Source: Aestuariibius insulae (GTDB lineage Bacteria; Pseudomonadota; Alphaproteobacteria; Rhodobacterales; Rhodobacteraceae). Taken from it: a stretch of DNA of 64,000 nt. Of this stretch, positions 49,933 to 59,012 are shown one piece after another (the stretch's first letter is position 1; each line of letters starts with the position of its first letter). Position numbers and translations under genes: made by a program. The DNA is taken from positions 372,001-436,000 of the forward strand of contig NZ_JBFONW020000002.1 of assembly GCF_040783535.2 (NCBI RefSeq). The letters run 5' to 3'. The notes beneath the pieces are model-generated. The model ran no database searches, was not told the origin of the DNA, and saw only the letters and a list, made by a program, of their open reading frames with translations.

Positions 49933-50973
49933 TCAATCGAACATCGCCCTGAGATCGACGGAACTCTGCCGACCCAGATCGGCCTTGTGATCGGTCAGGA
50001 ACCGGTCCGCCGCCGCCTGCCCCGCCGATTTGAGCCGGGCGAGGATGGCGGGCTGCGGGATCAGCTTGGTCGCCACGTTCAGGTCGTTCATCAAGGCATC
50101 ATCGGCGATCATATGAACCAGAACCTGCTTCATCTGACCGTCCTCGATCTTGCCGCTTTCGATCAGGCGGCGGACGAAGTCGATGGCGCGCAGCTCTCGC
50201 AGAAGCGATGTGTTGAAGCTGACCTCGTTGATGCGGTTCTGGATCGCCTGCGCATTGCGCGGCACCTCTTCCCGCACGATGGGATTGATGTTCACCACCA
50301 CCAGATCATCGGGCAGATGCGGCTCGTAGAGTGGGAAGAGCGCGGGATTGCCGGTATAGCCGCCATCCCAGAACGCCTCGATCTGGCCAGTGCGGGGATC
50401 CTCGAACTCCACCGCCTTGAAGACCGTCGGCAGGCAGGCCGAAGCGAGGATCGCATCGGGAGAGATCTCCTCGCCCTGAAAGACGCGGATCTTGCCCGTT
50501 CGCACGTTCGTCGCGCAGACAAACAGCTCCGGGCCGTCTGTGGCGCAGACCTTGTCGTAGCTGAACTTTTCCACGATCGGACGCAGCGGATTGTCGACGA
50601 AGGCAGGCAACGTGTAGGGCGTGAAGAACCGCATCGCCATATCCATCGCCTGATAGGCCGGTGTCGTCTCAAGCGCACGCGCCATCACCGCCGAGGTCGG
50701 AGAAACCGAGGAGATCCACGCCGTCAAAACGTCATCGGTGACCGCGCCGACCTTGCTCCAGAGCCAGTCGAGATTTTCGCGCGCCCCCGCCTTGCCGCCA
50801 GAGATCATGCCCGATTTGACAGCGGCCCCGTTCAGCGCCCCGGCGGAGGTGCCGGAGATGGCGGCGATTTCGATATCGTCATCGGCGAGGATGCGGTCGA
50901 GCACGCCCCAGGTGAAGGCGCCATGCGCACCCCCGCCCTGCAGGGCCAGATTTATTTTCAGGGGATGCGTCAT
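49933..50973 (-). CDS. Patatin-like phospholipase
   Basis: A 346-aa serine hydrolase of the patatin family. LALQGGGAHGAFTWGVLD gives the oxyanion hole (GGGxxG), AISGTSAGALNGA the nucleophilic Ser (GTSAG), and EAFWDGGYTGN the catalytic Asp (DGG). It hydrolyses acyl ester bonds of lipids. No signal peptide. Start ATG 50973 (MTHPLKINLALQGGG) places the first strand normally; longer frames overlap the region upstream of the divergent flavoprotein gene. In PHB-producing bacteria patatin-type proteins are often near bdhA, as here. Confidence 0.9.
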   Translation of the reverse strand: MTHPLKINLALQGGGAHGAFTWGVLDRILADDDIEIAAISGTSAGALNGAAVKSGMISGGKAGARENLDWLWSKVGAVTDDVLTAWISSVSPTSAVMARALETTPAYQAMDMAMRFFTPYTLPAFVDNPLRPIVEKFSYDKVCATDGPELFVCATNVRTGKIRVFQGEEISPDAILASACLPTVFKAVEFEDPRTGQIEAFWDGGYTGNPALFPLYEPHLPDDLVVVNINPIVREEVPRNAQAIQNRINEVSFNTSLLRELRAIDFVRRLIESGKIEDGQMKQVLVHMIADDALMNDLNVATKLIPQPAILARLKSAGQAAADRFLTDHKADLGRQSSVDLRAMFD

Positions 50974-51147
50974 GCTGCAGTGCAATATAGCGCGCGCAGC
51001 ATTAAGACCACCCGGCCGGGCAAAAGACCTGCGCGCATTTGACCGCTCCGTTCCCCATTTCGTGGAATTGACAACTTGCAGTTGTTTCTTTTCTTTTGGC
51101 AGACCCCGCCGGACACTGTCGGGGATAGACAGGGATCGGAGCGTATC

Positions 51148-52779
51148 TTGAGCAAATTGGTGAATTGCATCGTCGTCGGAACGGGCCCCGCGGGCCTTCA
51201 GGCAGGCTACCTGCTGAGGAAACAGGGCCTTTCCGTGCAGCTTCTGGAACGCGGAGACGCTGTGAGCGGGTTCTTCCGCCAGTTCCCGCGCCACCGCAAT
51301 TTCATCTCGATCAACAAGGTCCATACCGGCCTTGCCGATCCCGAGGCGCGGTTGCGCTATGACTGGAATACGCTGCTGAACGACGAAGGTCTGAATGTCG
51401 GTGACTTCACGACGAAATACTTCCCCAAAGCAGACACTTACGTCGAATACCTCGAGCGGTTTGCCGAACAGCTTGAAGGCAACATCACCTTCAATGCCGA
51501 TGTGAGCCGCATCTCTAAGGCGGACGGGATCTTTACCGTGACCTGCGCCGATGGCCGCGCCTTCAGGTCGGAACATGTGATCGTCGCCTCCGGCGTCACC
51601 AAGCCGTGGCTGCCGGAGGTCGAAGGGATCGAACTAACCGACAATTACATGACCTTCGACAAGGACGGGAGCCGCTATAACGGCAAGCGCGTGTTGATTC
51701 TGGGCAAGGGCAACTCTGCTTTCGAGACGGCCGAGCAGCTGATCGAACATGCCGCCTCGATCCACGTGATGAGCCCCAATCCCATCAAGTTCGCCTGGAA
51801 CACCCATTTCGTGGGCCATGTCCGCGCGGTGAACAACAACTTCATCGACACCTATCAGCTGAAATCGCAGAACGCCGTCGTCGATGCCGAACCCATGCGG
51901 ATCGAGAAAAACGGCGATGTCTTTACGGTGCGCGCGAAGATGACGGCGGCCGAGGGTCACGAGATCGTCCTCGATTACGATCACATCCTGTGCTGCACCG
52001 GCTTCCGCTTCGATGCGGAGATCTTTGACGAGGCGATCCGGCCCGACATGCAGCATTTCGGCAAATTCCCGAAGATGACCGCGCAATGGGAGGCGGAGAC
52101 GGCGGAGAACCTCTGGTTCGCCGGGACGGTCATGCAAAGCCGCGACTTCAAGAAGACGATGTCCGGCTTTGTCCACGGCTTCCGGCACAATATCGCGGCG
52201 CTCACGCAGTTCATTGCGGGCCGTGTGAACGGGACGCCCTATCCCTCAAGCCGTGTGCCTCTGAACGAGGCTGCCCTGATCGACACGATCATCGACCGGA
52301 TCAGTCTTTCGTCGGGTATGTTCTTGCAGCCCGGCTTTCTCGGCGATGTGATCGTGACGGATGGAGCCGAGGCGGGCACGCATTATCGTGACGTGCCTGT
52401 CGACTGGGTTCGGGACGGCGCGCTTGCCCGCGATTTTCTGATGGTGACGCTGGAATTCGGCAATTTCGGCACGACGCCCACCCATGTCAAACGCGCCCAT
52501 ACCGCCTATGGGGGCGAGCCCGATCCGTTCATTCACCCCGTCCTGCGCCACTACCGAAGTGGAGAGCTGGTCGCGACCACGCATCTGTCCGATCACCTCG
52601 ATTCCGACTGGCGCCGCCCCGCCGACAAAGAAGCAGGCGCGGGCACGGTGACTGCCATGACCTTCCACGATCTGGGCGAGACGCTCCCCGTGGCCGAGGT
52701 CGCGCGCGATCAGATCCGAACCTTCCTGACTGCGCAGGGCATCGGCCAACCGATGCAGGCTGCAACCGCCGCCGAATAG
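51148..52779 (+). CDS. FAD-dependent oxidoreductase resembling FOXRED2/ERFAD
   Basis: A ~543-aa flavoprotein. The FAD site is CIVVGTGPAGLQAGYLL at the N-terminus; FFRQFPRHRNFISINKVHTG follows; a second dinucleotide site is RVLILGKGNSAFETAEQ (about residues 193-209), then VRAVNNNFIDTYQLKSQN. From memory, these blocks are very close to the eukaryotic ER flavoprotein FOXRED2 and its bacterial relatives, a distinct branch of the flavin monooxygenase-like fold. No ATG fits: TTG 51148 (after GGATCGGAG) or GTG 51160 are the likely starts. No signal peptide, so cytoplasmic. Substrate unknown. Confidence 0.8.
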   Translation: MSKLVNCIVVGTGPAGLQAGYLLRKQGLSVQLLERGDAVSGFFRQFPRHRNFISINKVHTGLADPEARLRYDWNTLLNDEGLNVGDFTTKYFPKADTYVEYLERFAEQLEGNITFNADVSRISKADGIFTVTCADGRAFRSEHVIVASGVTKPWLPEVEGIELTDNYMTFDKDGSRYNGKRVLILGKGNSAFETAEQLIEHAASIHVMSPNPIKFAWNTHFVGHVRAVNNNFIDTYQLKSQNAVVDAEPMRIEKNGDVFTVRAKMTAAEGHEIVLDYDHILCCTGFRFDAEIFDEAIRPDMQHFGKFPKMTAQWEAETAENLWFAGTVMQSRDFKKTMSGFVHGFRHNIAALTQFIAGRVNGTPYPSSRVPLNEAALIDTIIDRISLSSGMFLQPGFLGDVIVTDGAEAGTHYRDVPVDWVRDGALARDFLMVTLEFGNFGTTPTHVKRAHTAYGGEPDPFIHPVLRHYRSGELVATTHLSDHLDSDWRRPADKEAGAGTVTAMTFHDLGETLPVAEVARDQIRTFLTAQGIGQPMQAATAAE

Positions 52780-52782
52780 GCG

Positions 52783-53556
52783 CTAGAGCGCCGTCCAGCC
52801 GCCGTCGACACTGATCGTCGTGCCGGTGATCTGGGCGGCGGCGTCCGAACAGAGGAACTGCGCGACCCCGCCCAGCTGCTCGGTGGTGGCGAATTCCTTG
52901 GACGGCTGCCGCTTGAGCAGGACCTCGCGGATCGCGGTCTCCCGGTCCATGCCGTATTGCTCCATCGTGTCGGGGATCTGGCTCTCGACCAGCGGCGTCA
53001 TCACGTAGCCGGGGCAGATTGCATTGGCCGTGATCGGCTCTTCGGCCGTCTCCAGCGCGATGACCTTGGTCATGCCCACGACGCCGTGCTTGGCGCTGAC
53101 ATAGGCCGATTTATAGGGCGAGGCTGTCAGACCATGCGCCGAGGCGATGTTGATCACGCGTCCCCAGCCCGCCTCGCGCATCATCGGCAAAGCGACCGCC
53201 GCCGTGTGAAAGGCCGAGGAGAGCATGATCGCGATGATCGCATCCCATTTGGCCGCCGGAAACTCTTCGATCGGGGCGACATGCTGGATACCCGCATTGT
53301 TGATCAGGATATCGCAGCGCCCCGCCTCCTCGACCAGCCCGCGCGCCTTGTCCCCGTTCGACAGATCCGCTTGGATATACCGCGCCTTCGTTCCGGTCTG
53401 GTCCGAAATCTCCTTGGCCAGCGCGTGATCCTCGTCATTGTCGGTATAGGAGTTCAGCACGACATCGGCCCCCGCCTTCGCCAGCTCCCGCGCGACCCCC
53501 AGCCCGATCCCCGAATTGGACCCGGTGATGATTGCGGTCTTTCCCTTGAGGTTCAT
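52783..53556 (-). CDS. bdhA: 3-hydroxybutyrate dehydrogenase
   Basis: A 257-aa short-chain dehydrogenase. The NAD site is AIITGSNSGIGLGVARELA, NNAGIQHVAPIEEFP follows, and the catalytic Ser-Tyr-Lys lie in VINIASAHGL and YVSAKHG. AICPGYVMTPLVESQI and the GTTISVDGGWTAL C-terminus are typical of BdhA, which interconverts 3-hydroxybutyrate and acetoacetate in polyhydroxybutyrate turnover. The HVAPIEEFP segment favours BdhA over other SDRs. Convergent with the flavoprotein gene, 3 bp apart. Confidence 0.93.
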   Translation of the reverse strand: MNLKGKTAIITGSNSGIGLGVARELAKAGADVVLNSYTDNDEDHALAKEISDQTGTKARYIQADLSNGDKARGLVEEAGRCDILINNAGIQHVAPIEEFPAAKWDAIIAIMLSSAFHTAAVALPMMREAGWGRVINIASAHGLTASPYKSAYVSAKHGVVGMTKVIALETAEEPITANAICPGYVMTPLVESQIPDTMEQYGMDRETAIREVLLKRQPSKEFATTEQLGGVAQFLCSDAAAQITGTTISVDGGWTAL

Positions 53557-53822
53557 TGCGGCGCTCCTTGATCTGCCCTGACGCTTGAATATGGGGCATT
53601 TGCCGCGACCGGGCAGGGAAAGTCACGCCCGATCCGCCACTTTCCCGCCCTGACTGACCCGCTCCTGGCGAGCGGGTCCCTCGCTTGGCAAATTTGCAGC
53701 GCCCGGAAGAAAGTCACCCGAGGGTCTTTCATCTCCTGATCAAGTTCTGATGATCACCCGCAGGTAGACTCGATTTTTCACTCCCGATTGTTTGCGGACC
53801 TTCATTTCTCTGGAGACGACAC

Positions 53823-55094
53823 ATGATTATCAATGCAACACCGACGGGCTTTATCAACGTTACGTCCATGCCAGGCGCTGAAGTCTTGACCGGCGTCAGG
53901 GTGGTCGGGACTGACATCGTCTATGACAAGGCGGGCCTCCCGATTTCGGGCACCGTTACCACAATCGCCGTTTTCGACGAATCGTTCTCGGCACCGAATT
54001 CCGGGGACGTTAACGGGCCGAACGATACCGCACGCTACTCCAACATCAGCGTCGATATCGAGGATCTGAGCTTTCTCGGTTCAGACTGGTACACCCCTGG
54101 CTTTTTCCTCCAGCTCCAGACAGTCCTCTCCGATCTTGGATATGACGCGCCTGATGTCACACTGATCGACACTCGCACTTTCTTTCCACAAGACATTGAA
54201 ACAGGTGCTGGTGATGACACGGTTCGAACCGGATCTGGCAACGATACGATCCGAACCGGTGATGGTGGCGATCGCGTCTTTGGTGGCAGGGGCGATGACA
54301 TCATCTACGGAGAAGACGGAAATGACGATCTGCGCGGCAATGACGGAGCAGACCAGATCTTCGGCGGGTTGGGTGACGATTTCGTAGGCGGTGGCGCCGG
54401 CAATGATTTTCTCGTGGGCGGAGAGGGAAACGATACGCTCATGGGCAATGTCGGAGATGACCGCATGGAGGGGGGATTAGGCAACGATAGGCTCTATGGC
54501 CAGAATGGCGACGACTTCATGCTCGCAGGAGCCGGAAACGATCAACTCTATGGCGGTGCGGGCAATGATTTTCTCATCGTACGCAACTTCGACAGCGAAG
54601 GCGGCGATGGCAACAACCGACTAAACGGCGGAGAGGGGCGCGACACCCTCATCGGCGGCGACGGAATCGATATTCTCATCGGAGGAGGCGGTCGGGATAC
54701 CCTTGCAAGCGGCGGCGGCACGGACATCCTCAAAGGCGGTCCCGGGGATGACGTGCTTGTCGCTGTCGACTTCTACTCCGAAGGCGACGCTCCCGACAGC
54801 CTCAAGGGCGGTGCCGGTGCCGATGTCTTCCAGTTCTACGAAGGTATCTATAATGCCAACGCAGTCGTAGTCGATTTCAACGTGGAAGAGGATATCCTGA
54901 ATACAGTCCAGCGCGAGGACACGACCGCTCAGGAACAGTTCGACCTCTTTCTGGCGGGGGCCGTTCAGGACGGGGACGATGTGGTCTGGACCGACACCAC
55001 CGGCAATTCCACGGCCCGCATCGAAAATCTCGATCTGGACGATCTCAGCATCGATAATTTCATGGAAGACTTCGGCCGAGACGAACTCTTCTGA
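53823..55094 (+). CDS. RTX calcium-binding repeat protein, copy 1
   Basis: A 423-aa acidic protein without a signal peptide. A ~120-residue N-terminal domain (MIINATPTGFINV) precedes about a dozen RTX nonapeptides of the GGxGxDxLx type (roughly residues 128-320; examples FGGRGDDII, YGEDGNDDL, YGGAGNDFL). Each binds calcium in a parallel beta-roll. The C-terminal ~85 residues (DVFQFYEGIYNAN to DNFMEDFGRDELF) would carry the type I secretion signal, so export through a TolC-type channel is expected. No ABC/MFP secretion genes are nearby. Function may be surface or biofilm related. Good ribosome binding site (CTGGAGACGAC). Confidence 0.88.
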   Translation: MIINATPTGFINVTSMPGAEVLTGVRVVGTDIVYDKAGLPISGTVTTIAVFDESFSAPNSGDVNGPNDTARYSNISVDIEDLSFLGSDWYTPGFFLQLQTVLSDLGYDAPDVTLIDTRTFFPQDIETGAGDDTVRTGSGNDTIRTGDGGDRVFGGRGDDIIYGEDGNDDLRGNDGADQIFGGLGDDFVGGGAGNDFLVGGEGNDTLMGNVGDDRMEGGLGNDRLYGQNGDDFMLAGAGNDQLYGGAGNDFLIVRNFDSEGGDGNNRLNGGEGRDTLIGGDGIDILIGGGGRDTLASGGGTDILKGGPGDDVLVAVDFYSEGDAPDSLKGGAGADVFQFYEGIYNANAVVVDFNVEEDILNTVQREDTTAQEQFDLFLAGAVQDGDDVVWTDTTGNSTARIENLDLDDLSIDNFMEDFGRDELF

Positions 55095-55143
55095 ACTCAA
55101 AGCTCCATCGCGTTGCGGCGGAGCCCACTTCGCCGCACGCCTG

Positions 55144-55170
55144 AAAAAAAGCCCGCACGACGCGGGCGTT
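55144..55170 (-). terminator. Hairpin downstream of RTX copy 1
   Basis: GCCCGC (55151-55156) pairs with GCGGGC (55162-55167). A run of seven A precedes it on the plus strand, giving TTTTTTT after the stem on the minus strand. The strong T-run therefore faces leftward although the RTX gene is rightward. It could act in both directions. Confidence 0.55.
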
Positions 55171-55334
55171 AGGGTATTGAGGCGGGTTTCGTAGAGGCAA
55201 GCATTTGAAGTATTGCCGAGAGACTCGGCTCGGGTACCTTCCATCTTCCCGCCAAACGCAGACACTCACGCCTAGGTAGAATCGATTTTCCCATTTCCGA
55301 TTGTTGACGGACCTTATTTCTCAGGAGACACGAC

Positions 55335-56818
55335 ATGATTATTGACGCGACATCAACAGGTTTCACGAACGAACTCTCGTTACCCGGGATACCCTTCCCT
55401 CACGGAGTACGAGTTACAGGTATCGATATCGTTTACGATGAAGATGGACTGCCGAAATCCGGAACGATCACAGGGATCGCCCTGTTCGCACTGGATCCAA
55501 ACCGCCCATCCCTTCCAGATATCGCGCAGCAATATACGGATCTGTCCTTGCCGGTCGAAGACCTCATTGTCTTTGATCCGGAGTGGTTCGGCTTCGATGC
55601 GTTCGGCGGGATACAGTCGCTCGGTTCTGACCTCGTTCTGCAGATCGCGTATGGTGGGTTTCTTGGGTCTACGGATGCCGATTACAACATCGTGTCCGTT
55701 TCACCGAGCTTCATAGACGACATCACAACTGGCGCAGGTGACGACCAAATAAATATCTCAACCTTGGTAGGTACCATCGAGAGCGGTGCCGGGGATGACG
55801 TCATCCGAATTGAGAGGGGCGAGACGACGATCTACGCAGGTGATGGCGATGATCTCGTTCATGCCGGCGACGGCTCGGATCTGATCTACGGCGGTGACGG
55901 GAATGACGATCTGCGCGGTGGCGGCGGTAGGGACAGGATCGAAGGCGGGGCGGGCAGTGACTTCATCGGCGGGGGCGCCGGCGATGATCTTATCTTCGGC
56001 GGAGAAGATGATGACGTTCTCATGGGAAATACCGGAGATGATACTATACTCGGAGGAGCTGGTGACGACGAACTCTATGGTCAGGATGGTGACGACAGTC
56101 TTAACGGAGGTGCCGGAGACGACCGGATTGCTGGGGGCGCTGGCAACGATTGGATCGTAGGCGAAGAAGGTAACGATCGCATCGGTGGCAAGACCGGCGA
56201 TGACCTTATTCGCGGAGGACGTGGAGATGACCGGATTTGGGGAAACGATGGAGCGGATCGCCTTTTCGGGGATAGCGGGAATGACCGGATCTATGCCGGA
56301 GACGGAAATGATCTATTAGACGGCGGTCTCGGAGACGACATTCTTCGCGGGGGCAAAGGCGAAGATGTCATCATAGACGATGCGGGAACAATCTTCTTTA
56401 TGGCGATGAAGGGGATGACCTGATTGCTAATCTTGATGGAAAGGGCGAGCTTTTTGGAGGAAGTGGAAACGACACCCTTGCCGCCTTAAATCTCTTCGGA
56501 ACTGACGCCGAACAAAGCAGTCTGACGGGAGGATCTGGTTCGGATACATTCCAGTTCTACAATGATTTTGCGGCCGGGAACGTGACGGTGACCGATTTTG
56601 ACCCCACCGAGGATCTGATCACACTTCGTGGCCGATCAGAACTAACCGCCGAGGAGCAATACGACCTCTTTATGACGAACGCGATCCAGTCTGGAGAGGA
56701 CATTGTCTGGACCGATACAAGCGGAGACTACACAGCCCGTCTGTCCAAGGCGGATCTGGACGATTTGACCGTCGATCATTTCTCCGAGGCTCCCGACTTC
56801 TTAGTCTACCCTTTTTGA
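55335..56818 (+). pseudogene. RTX calcium-binding repeat protein, copy 2 (frameshifted)
   Basis: Frame 1 runs from ATG 55335 to a stop at 56423 (362 aa): an N-terminal domain similar to copy 1 (MIIDATSTGFTNELSLPG) and about 18 RTX nonapeptides. At about 56397-56400 (TTCTTTATGG) the repeat sense moves to the -1 frame, where YGDEGDDLIANLDG continues into FGGSGNDTLAA and a C-terminal domain (DTFQFYNDF to FLVYPF) matching copy 1. One missing T in the TTT run would restore a ~494-aa protein. Without it the secretion-signal region is lost. Real frameshift, phase-variable tract or sequencing error cannot be told apart here. Confidence 0.82.
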
Positions 56819-56877
56819 CGTCGAAGAGCAGGCCACGGTTCTCTGAGCTGTGGTCGGCCACCCGTTTTCCCACCGCC

Positions 56878-56905
56878 AAAAAAAACGCCCGCACGAAGCG
56901 GGCGC
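56878..56905 (-). terminator. Hairpin downstream of RTX copy 2
   Basis: CGCCCGC (56886-56892) pairs with GCGGGCG (56898-56904), again with an A-run on the left, like the hairpin after copy 1. The rest of 56906-57066 shows nothing beyond the expected upstream region of the next gene. Confidence 0.55.
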
Positions 56906-57066
56906 TAAGTTATTGAGGCAGGTTTCATACAGGCAAGAAACCTATCGAGCAGTGACATCTTTATAAGCAATCCGCCGCCCGCTTCCAAGCTAAAAGTTTG
57001 AAAAGGTTGGGATGCCCGTCTAGGGTCGTCGCAAAACCGAACGAAATAAGGGGAGGCCACCGGGCG

Positions 57067-58884
57067 ATGGCATCGAAATTTTATTCTCTCGTCCGTGCTG
57101 CCGGTCTTGCTCTTTCCTTAACGTCACTCCCTCACCTCGCCGCCGCCGAGCCAAGCCACGCTATCGCTATGTATGGGGAGCCTGCTTTGCCCCCAGATTT
57201 CGTGTCTCTGCCCTACGTGAACCCCGATGCACCGACCGGCGGGCGAATCGTCACTGGCGAGGTCAGCAGCTTCGACAGCCTCAACCCCTATATCCGGCGC
57301 GGCACTGTCCCCTGGCAGCTTCGCTTTCTCGCGGTGGAAAGCCTGATGGGCCGCTCTTGGGACGAGCCCTTCACGCTTTACGGTCTTCTGGCCGAGACGA
57401 TTGAGACGGGGCCGAATCGCGAATGGGTCGAATTCACCCTGCGCGAGGAGGCGCGCTTTTCCGACGGCTCTCCGGTGACGGTCGAGGACGTGATGTGGAG
57501 CTACGAGACGCTCGGCACCGAGGGCCATCCGCGTTACCTCAATTTCTGGACCAAGGTCGAGAGCATGGAGCAGACCGGCGAGCGGTCCGTGCGCTTTACT
57601 TTCAACGAGGAGAACCGCGAGCTAGCGCTGATCACGGGCCTGCGTCCGATCCTCAAGAAGGCGCAGTGGGACGACACCGATTTCACCCGCAGCGGTGTGG
57701 ATGTCATCCCGATCACGACGGCGCCTTATGTGGTCGACGAGGTGGTGCCCGGGCGGGTTCTGTCACTGAAGCGCGATCCCGATTACTGGGGCAACGATCT
57801 GCCGTTCCGGCGCGGCACCCATAACCTTGATGAGATTCGGATCGAGTTCTTCGGCGACGGCACTGCCCAGTTCGAGGCGTTCAAGGCGGGCATCCTCAAC
57901 TCAAATCGCGAGTTCAACGTCGCCAAATGGGACAGCCAGTACGACTTCCCGGCCATCGACAGCGGCGACGTCATTAAATCGGTGATCCCGCATCAGCGGC
58001 CCTCGGGCATGACAGGCTATGTCATGAATACCCGCAAGGCGCCCTTCGACGACTGGCGGGTGCGCGATGCGATGATCGTGGCCTTCAATTACGAGTTCAT
58101 CAACGAGACGATTACCGGCGGCGAGCAGCCCCGCATCACCTCGTATTTCTCGAACTCGATCCTCGGGATGGAGCATGGGCCTGCCGAAGGGCGTGTCGCC
58201 GAGTTCCTCGACCCCTTCGCAGATCAGCTTTTGCCCGGCACGCTGGAGGGCTATTCGCTGCCCGTCTCAGACGGCTCGGAACGCAATCGGGCGGGCACCC
58301 GCGAAGCTCTCGCGCGGCTGGAGGAGGCCGGATGGACCATCCAGGACGGCGCGCTCAAGAACGAGGCAGGCGAGCCCTTCGCCTTCGAGATCCTTTTCCG
58401 GCAAGGCGATATGGAGAACACCTCGATCATCGACATCTATGTCGAAGCGCTTCAGCGGCTTGGCATGGATGTGACGGTGAGCATGATCGATTCCGCGCAA
58501 TATACCGAGCGGACGGCGGCCTTTGAATACGACATGACGTTCTACCGGCGCGATCTGTCGCTGTCTCCCGGCAACGAGCAGTACCTCTATTTCGGCTCCG
58601 AAGAGGCCGAGACTCCGGGCGGCCGCAACTCCGCCGGCGTCAAGGATCCCGTGGTGGACGCGCTGATCGACCGGCTCCTGAACTCAGAGAGCCAAGAGGA
58701 TTTCCGCGCCTCCACCAAGGCGCTCGACCGGGTGCTGATGGCGGGCCGCTACGTAATCCCGATCTACCAGTACAATGTCAGCCGCATCGCGCATGCCAAG
58801 GAGCTGAAGTTCCCCGAGACGCTCCCGATCTACGGCGACAGCACCAGCTGGCAACCCGATGTCTGGTGGTATGAGGAGAACTAG
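57067..58884 (+). CDS. Extracellular solute-binding protein family 5 (YejA-like)
   Basis: A 605-aa periplasmic peptide-type binding protein. The signal peptide is MASKFYSLVRAAGLALSLTSLPHLAAA. The mature part starts HAIAMYGEPALPPDFVSLPYVNPDAPTGG, the YejA hallmark, with SFDSLNPYIRRG, REEARFSDGSPVTVEDVMWSYETL and a C-terminal YVIPIYQYNVSRIAHAKEL. YejA-type proteins serve oligopeptide or microcin C uptake with YejBEF permeases, none of which lies downstream. Start ATG 57067 follows AGGGGAGGCCACCGGGCG. Its end overlaps a small lipoprotein gene. Confidence 0.92.
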   Translation: MASKFYSLVRAAGLALSLTSLPHLAAAEPSHAIAMYGEPALPPDFVSLPYVNPDAPTGGRIVTGEVSSFDSLNPYIRRGTVPWQLRFLAVESLMGRSWDEPFTLYGLLAETIETGPNREWVEFTLREEARFSDGSPVTVEDVMWSYETLGTEGHPRYLNFWTKVESMEQTGERSVRFTFNEENRELALITGLRPILKKAQWDDTDFTRSGVDVIPITTAPYVVDEVVPGRVLSLKRDPDYWGNDLPFRRGTHNLDEIRIEFFGDGTAQFEAFKAGILNSNREFNVAKWDSQYDFPAIDSGDVIKSVIPHQRPSGMTGYVMNTRKAPFDDWRVRDAMIVAFNYEFINETITGGEQPRITSYFSNSILGMEHGPAEGRVAEFLDPFADQLLPGTLEGYSLPVSDGSERNRAGTREALARLEEAGWTIQDGALKNEAGEPFAFEILFRQGDMENTSIIDIYVEALQRLGMDVTVSMIDSAQYTERTAAFEYDMTFYRRDLSLSPGNEQYLYFGSEEAETPGGRNSAGVKDPVVDALIDRLLNSESQEDFRASTKALDRVLMAGRYVIPIYQYNVSRIAHAKELKFPETLPIYGDSTSWQPDVWWYEEN

Positions 58885-59011
58885 CGCCCTCCTCCTTTTG
58901 CTCGTCTGGCTGACCGCCTGCACACCCGCAAGGGTCGTGACCAAGGCGGGAACGACGGCCGTCAAGGTCACAGGATCCGCAGCGGTCGGCGTAGGTAAGG
59001 CGGCCTTCTAG
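58871..59011 (+). CDS. Small lipoprotein (46 aa)
   Basis: A short gene overlapping the YejA-like gene by 14 bp in another frame. The product starts MRRTSALLLLLVWLTACTP, a lipoprotein signal with lipobox LTAC (Cys17). The mature peptide is about 30 residues, rich in Val, Thr, Ala and Gly, ending VGVGKAAF. GGTGGTATGAGG context gives modest translation signals; coupling to the upstream stop is likely. Small lipoproteins of this form after YejA-type genes are familiar in this bacterial group (from memory). Role unknown. Confidence 0.65.
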   Translation: MRRTSALLLLLVWLTACTPARVVTKAGTTAVKVTGSAAVGVGKAAF

Positions 59012-59012
59012 C

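Larger units (their letters stand above)
53760..56935 (+). repeat. Tandem duplication of an RTX gene unit
   Basis: Two units, each with promoter region, RTX gene and downstream hairpin, start about 1.51 kb apart (genes at 53823 and 55335). Upstream DNA matches (AGGTAGAxTCGATTTT then CCGATTGTT and GGAGAC before the ATG). Downstream DNA also matches (GCCCGCACGA hairpin, then TTATTGAGGC or TATTGAGGC and GGTTTC). The coding parts have diverged to roughly half identity by eye, so the duplication is not recent. Confidence 0.8.

Noticed and set aside
53823..56423. Short periodic repeats considered as a CRISPR array
   Set aside because: The periodicity is of coding nonapeptides (GGxGxDxLx), with variable DNA sequence and no unique spacers between identical repeats.
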